The notes below the pieces were generated by a model, which worked only from the letters and a program-made list of their open reading frames with translations, made no database searches and was not told where the DNA came from. Shown piece after piece: positions 61,221 to 64,000 of a stretch of DNA of 64,000 nucleotides. How positions within the stretch are numbered: the stretch's first letter is position 1; every line of letters starts with the position of its first letter. The stretch lies in NCBI RefSeq assembly GCF_036188265.1, contig NZ_CP108093.1:5104001-5168000 (forward strand), read 5' to 3'. The position numbers and the translations under genes are program-made. This DNA is from Streptomyces sp. NBC_00247. GTDB lineage: Bacteria > Actinomycetota > Actinomycetes > Streptomycetales > Streptomycetaceae.

Positions 61221-62405
61221 TCACAGGCCGATCCAGGTGGCCATGTGGCCCAGCGAGTCCGGGGTACGGCGCGAGAGGTGCACCAAGCCCTTGATCGTCT
61301 CCCGGGCTCCCGGGTGGTAGCGGGTCTGCTCCGGGGCGGCGTGCCGGGCGTCGGCCAGGGAGCCGAGGGCCGCTTCGGTGTGACCGGTCTCCATCTCGCA
61401 GCGGGCCCGGTCGATGAGGAAGTGCGCGCGCCGCGAGGTGGCGAGCCCGGCCGGCAGCTTGATCCCGTGGGCCTGGACCAGGGCGTCGTCGTACTGCCGC
61501 ATCTCGATCGCCGCCGACATGCGGTGCATCGCCACATTGGTCGGGCCGAAGGAGAGCCAGTGGATCCGGGTCACCTCGCCCGTACGCTCGGCGCAGCGGG
61601 TGGCTTCCGCGATGTGGTCGTCCACCAGGGTCTGCTGCTCCGCGCGCGCGGCGATCACCGAGGCTCCGAGGTGGAGTTGGCCCCGTACGGCGAGTGACTC
61701 CCGGTCCTTCCCGGCGCAGGACACGAGCTCGTGTCCCGAGGTGATGAGCCGCTGGCCGATCCGGTACTCGCCCTCCCGGAAGTACACCAGCGCCCGCATG
61801 TACTGGCGGATCGCCGACAGGCACGGGTCGGAGGCGCGCCGGGCCGCCCAGTCCATCCGGTCCAGCGCCACCGCGGACAGGTCGTAATAGCCGAGCTTCA
61901 CGCTCACGTCGTGCGCCGTACGGTACGTGGAGGCCAGCGCCTGCCACAGCTCCGACGAGCCGGACCGCCAGGCGGCGGTGGTCAGTTCGGTGATGGTCGT
62001 CGGCAACAGCCGTGCCGCGTTGCGCAGATGCGTGGCCCGGACCAGTACGCAGAGGTGCTGCGCGGCCTCGATCAGTTGCCCGGGGGAACGTTCCGGAATC
62101 GTTTCGTCGGCGCCCAGGTCGTACAGGTCCAGCGCTTCGCGGATGGGCCTTATCAATTCGGTCAGCCGGTCCTGCTGGAGCTCGGTGACGTACGGCTGAC
62201 CCGTCAGCACCGACACGTCGATCCGCAACACCTGGGCGACCGCCGCCACGAAGTCGAGGTTGGCCGGTTTGGCGCCGCACTCGACCTGGTTCAGCAGGCT
62301 GTACGAGTAGGGCAGTCGCGCGGCCAGTTGACGTTGCGTCAACCGGGCAAGCCTGCGCTGCTCCTTGATGCGGGTGCCGGTGTGCTCGCCGACCTGGCTG
62401 GGCAT
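61221..62405 (-). CDS. XRE-family regulator with TPR-like C-terminus
   Basis: The 394-aa protein has an N-terminal helix-turn-helix (IKEQRRLARLTQRQLAARLPYSYSLLNQVECGAKPAN, about residues 13-48), and the remaining 300 residues are helical hairpins like TPR repeats (LWQALASTYRTAHDVSVKLGYYDLSAVALDRMDWAAR, and YDDALVQAHGIKLP). Such regulators often bind a peptide or small ligand. It is divergent from the flavoprotein gene with a 130-bp gap, a pairing seen repeatedly in Streptomyces. The ATG is at 62405. Confidence 0.9.
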   Translation of the reverse strand: MPSQVGEHTGTRIKEQRRLARLTQRQLAARLPYSYSLLNQVECGAKPANLDFVAAVAQVLRIDVSVLTGQPYVTELQQDRLTELIRPIREALDLYDLGADETIPERSPGQLIEAAQHLCVLVRATHLRNAARLLPTTITELTTAAWRSGSSELWQALASTYRTAHDVSVKLGYYDLSAVALDRMDWAARRASDPCLSAIRQYMRALVYFREGEYRIGQRLITSGHELVSCAGKDRESLAVRGQLHLGASVIAARAEQQTLVDDHIAEATRCAERTGEVTRIHWLSFGPTNVAMHRMSAAIEMRQYDDALVQAHGIKLPAGLATSRRAHFLIDRARCEMETGHTEAALGSLADARHAAPEQTRYHPGARETIKGLVHLSRRTPDSLGHMATWIGL

Positions 62406-62537
62406 GCGTTCTCCGTTTCTACACGAGTCACCGGGAAGGTACCCGCGCCCGCTGTGGACGCGGGGGTCATAGGCCTCGATACCACTCGTTCCGGGGGCGG
62501 TTGCATCCGGCGGCGAGTGCGGGGTGGTATGGGCCGC

Positions 62538-63080
62538 ATGACGACTCTGTACGTGTTCTGTTCTGCTGCCCCTCCGGTCTTCGACGTATTACGTGTAGTG
62601 AGAAATGCGCAGGCGCGCGGGTGGGATGTCTGTCTGGGCCTCACGCCGACGGCCGCGCGGTGGCTGGCGCCCCAACTGCCCGCGCTGGAGAAGGCGACCG
62701 GACGCCCGGTGCGATCCGAGTACAAGATGCCCGGTGATCCGGACGTCTGGCCCCCGGCGGATGTGATTCTCGTCGCGCCGGTCACGTTCAACACGCTCAA
62801 CCAATGGGCGCTCGGCGTCACTTCGACCTTCGTCGTCGGCGTGGTCGCCGAGGGCATCGGCAAGGACGTACCGATCGTGGCCATGCCCTGCGCAAACGCC
62901 GCCTACGTGCGGCATCCGCAGTTCGGGAGGTCCCTGGAGACCCTCCGCGAGGCGGGCGTGAACGTGCTCTTCGGACCCGGCGGATTCGAGCCCAACCGGC
63001 CGGGAGAGGGGAGACCCGAGGCCTTTCCGTGGAGTCTGGCGCTCGACGCCGTGGACTCGGTTGTCAGTTCGGCGCCGTAA
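62538..63080 (+). CDS. Flavoprotein (HFCD family)
   Basis: The protein (180 aa, or 183 from 62529) has the homo-oligomeric flavin-containing Cys decarboxylase fold: YVFCSAAPPVFDVLRVVRNAQARGWDVCLGLTPTA, ADVILVAPVTFNTLNQWALGVTSTFVVGVV and VPIVAMPCANAAYVRHPQFGRSL. FMN-binding and catalytic residues typical of phosphopantothenoylcysteine or lanthionine decarboxylases (PASANT motif) are replaced by PVTFNT, as in a subgroup of unknown function. The divergent XRE gene probably controls it. Confidence 0.85.
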   Translation: MTTLYVFCSAAPPVFDVLRVVRNAQARGWDVCLGLTPTAARWLAPQLPALEKATGRPVRSEYKMPGDPDVWPPADVILVAPVTFNTLNQWALGVTSTFVVGVVAEGIGKDVPIVAMPCANAAYVRHPQFGRSLETLREAGVNVLFGPGGFEPNRPGEGRPEAFPWSLALDAVDSVVSSAP

Positions 63081-63089
63081 TCTGTACGC

Positions 63090-63269
63090 ATGTCCACTTT
63101 TCCTCCGGCGCCTGCTCCCGTGCGCTCACCTGACGCGGTGAACGCGGACATCCGCGCACTGTGGCAGTGTTCGGGCGGACGGCTGTCGCCGGAGGGCGAA
63201 GCGAGGTATCAACGCCTGCTGGTCGAATGGGCGTCCGCGATGCACGCCGGCATGGCGGAGGCGGCCTGA
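63090..63269 (+). CDS. Small conserved protein B (VNADIRALW family)
   Basis: The 59-aa protein is a paralogue of the product at 59934: VNADIRALWQCSGGRLSPEGEARYQRLLVEWASAMHAGMAEAA, about two-thirds identical over the core. A TAATCT box ends 6 nt before the ATG, so the mRNA is probably leaderless, as for its paralogue. It starts 9 bp after the flavoprotein stop and may also be read with it. Function is unknown. Confidence 0.75.
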   Translation: MSTFPPAPAPVRSPDAVNADIRALWQCSGGRLSPEGEARYQRLLVEWASAMHAGMAEAA

Positions 63270-63360
63270 CCGGCGGCGCCCCGCCTTCCCGGTCCTGCCG
63301 CCTCCGTTCCGTCCCCCGCCCCCCGTCGCCTCCCCGGACGACTCGCGGGCGTGGCCCGGC

Positions 63361-63933
63361 TCACTCGCAGGCGACCCCGTCGCCGTCGCGGTCCAGGTGG
63401 GCGCCGAAGCCGGGTTCTCCCCGGTGGATGGGGTTCGCCCCGGCGGCGCGGACGGCCGAGCAGTTCGCGTAGTACGTCGTGGTGTCGACGGGCGCGCTGT
63501 CGGCACCGTCGTCGGTCCCGGCGTCGGTCGCGGCGTCGCCCGTGCCCGACGTGCGCGAAGTGCCGCTCCCCGTGCCTTCTTCGGAGTCGGCTCCGGAACC
63601 GTCTCCGGAGCCGGCCGCCGCCGGCTCCGAGGCGACCGTCACCGTCAGGGTCTCGGTGACCGTCGGCGCGGGCTTCGGCGTCGAGGTCACGGTGACGGTG
63701 GCCGTCCTGGTGACCGTCACGGTCGGAACCGGCCTCGCCTTGGACGCGTTCTGGGCGTCGCGCTCTCCCGGAGCCGGATCGCCCGATGCCCCGATTCCGA
63801 CACCGACGAAGAACAGCAGGCCGGCAGCGGGGAAGAGGACCCGCTTCCGGGTCCACTTGGGGCGCGCGCCCGGGGCGGGCGACGGCCGCGTGTACGGGTC
63901 GGTGCCCGGAGGGACGGGCGGCTGGAAGGACAT
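63361..63933 (-). CDS. Excalibur-domain secreted or membrane protein
   Basis: The 190-aa protein has a short cytoplasmic leader (to about residue 30), one hydrophobic segment VLFPAAGLLFFVGVGIGASG, a low-complexity Thr/Val/Ser/Gly linker (residues 65-145) and a C-terminal excalibur calcium-binding domain: YYANCSAVRAAGANPIHRGEPGFGAHLDRDGDGVACE, with two Cys for a disulfide and D-x-D-x-D-G. Relatives are often on nucleases; here only the excalibur module is present. The ATG is at 63933. Confidence 0.88.
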   Translation of the reverse strand: MSFQPPVPPGTDPYTRPSPAPGARPKWTRKRVLFPAAGLLFFVGVGIGASGDPAPGERDAQNASKARPVPTVTVTRTATVTVTSTPKPAPTVTETLTVTVASEPAAAGSGDGSGADSEEGTGSGTSRTSGTGDAATDAGTDDGADSAPVDTTTYYANCSAVRAAGANPIHRGEPGFGAHLDRDGDGVACE

Positions 63934-64000
63934 GGGCGAACCCCTTGGGCGAGTGCTCGACGGTCGGTGGAAGCCCGAACGTAGCCGTGGGCGCGGACCG

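Overview
The window is a high-GC actinobacterial chromosome segment, almost certainly Streptomyces. The evidence is G/C-rich third codon positions, many GTG starts, and gene blocks typical of that genus: fasR-fabD-fabH-acpP-fabF, a homodimeric aceE, DUF3145 and DUF3052 genes, a whiJ-type regulator cassette and a ter stress cluster. No ribosomal operon, IS element, prophage or large biosynthetic cluster is visible. The species cannot be named from the sequence.

Layout. 0.1-4.6 kb: galM with a GDSL lipoprotein, then a divergent DUF3145 gene, an alpha/beta hydrolase and an acetyltransferase. 4.6-9.5 kb: the housekeeping type II fatty acid synthase operon with its activator gene fasR upstream. 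9.6-16.9 kb: pirin, an SDR/TetR divergent pair, a P450, an ankyrin protein, a serine hydrolase and a whiJ-type trio (DUF397, XRE, HATPase). 17-23 kb: a methyltransferase, two regulator/aldo-keto reductase units (XRE and MerR), a serine hydrolase and the 3' remnant of an LLM oxidoreductase. 23-32.6 kb: a membrane acyltransferase, two DUF1023 hydrolases, an MFS/phosphotransferase pair, a NarL-type two-component system and a DUF4429 protein. 33-36.3 kb: TetR with a DHA2 drug exporter, and a secreted inhibitor-like protein. 36.4-44.9 kb: DUF885 peptidase, GntR, an orphan sugar-binding lipoprotein, aceE, DUF3052 and a peroxiredoxin.

45-54.3 kb is the most interesting part, a ter stress region. It holds two TerD proteins, a DUF475/TerC-like membrane protein, a TerA/TerD-like protein and a divergent TerD with a Pro/Tyr repeat tail. 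Next comes a tightly packed three-gene operon: a CitE-like aldolase, one polypeptide that joins two phosphoribosyltransferase domains, a TRSP domain and a PELOTA domain, and a HAD phosphatase. From what is known of ter systems, this operon should make a nucleoside-like small molecule whose product is unknown.

54.3-59.3 kb: an O-methyltransferase, an FmdB zinc ribbon, a DUF4383 protein, an HNH-like protein, a coiled-coil membrane protein and a DUF4097 lipoprotein. 59.5 kb: tRNA-Val(TAC). 59.9-64 kb: a run of small, little-known genes, including two paralogous proteins of about 60 residues, a mini zinc protein, a CxxC protein, a divergent XRE/flavoprotein pair and an excalibur-domain protein.

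Intergenic regions carry many long perfect hairpins (one is a 52-bp palindrome), candidate operators and several tandem or dispersed repeats. Predicted starts were chosen from ribosome-binding sites, operon overlaps and family lengths; alternatives are given where they matter.
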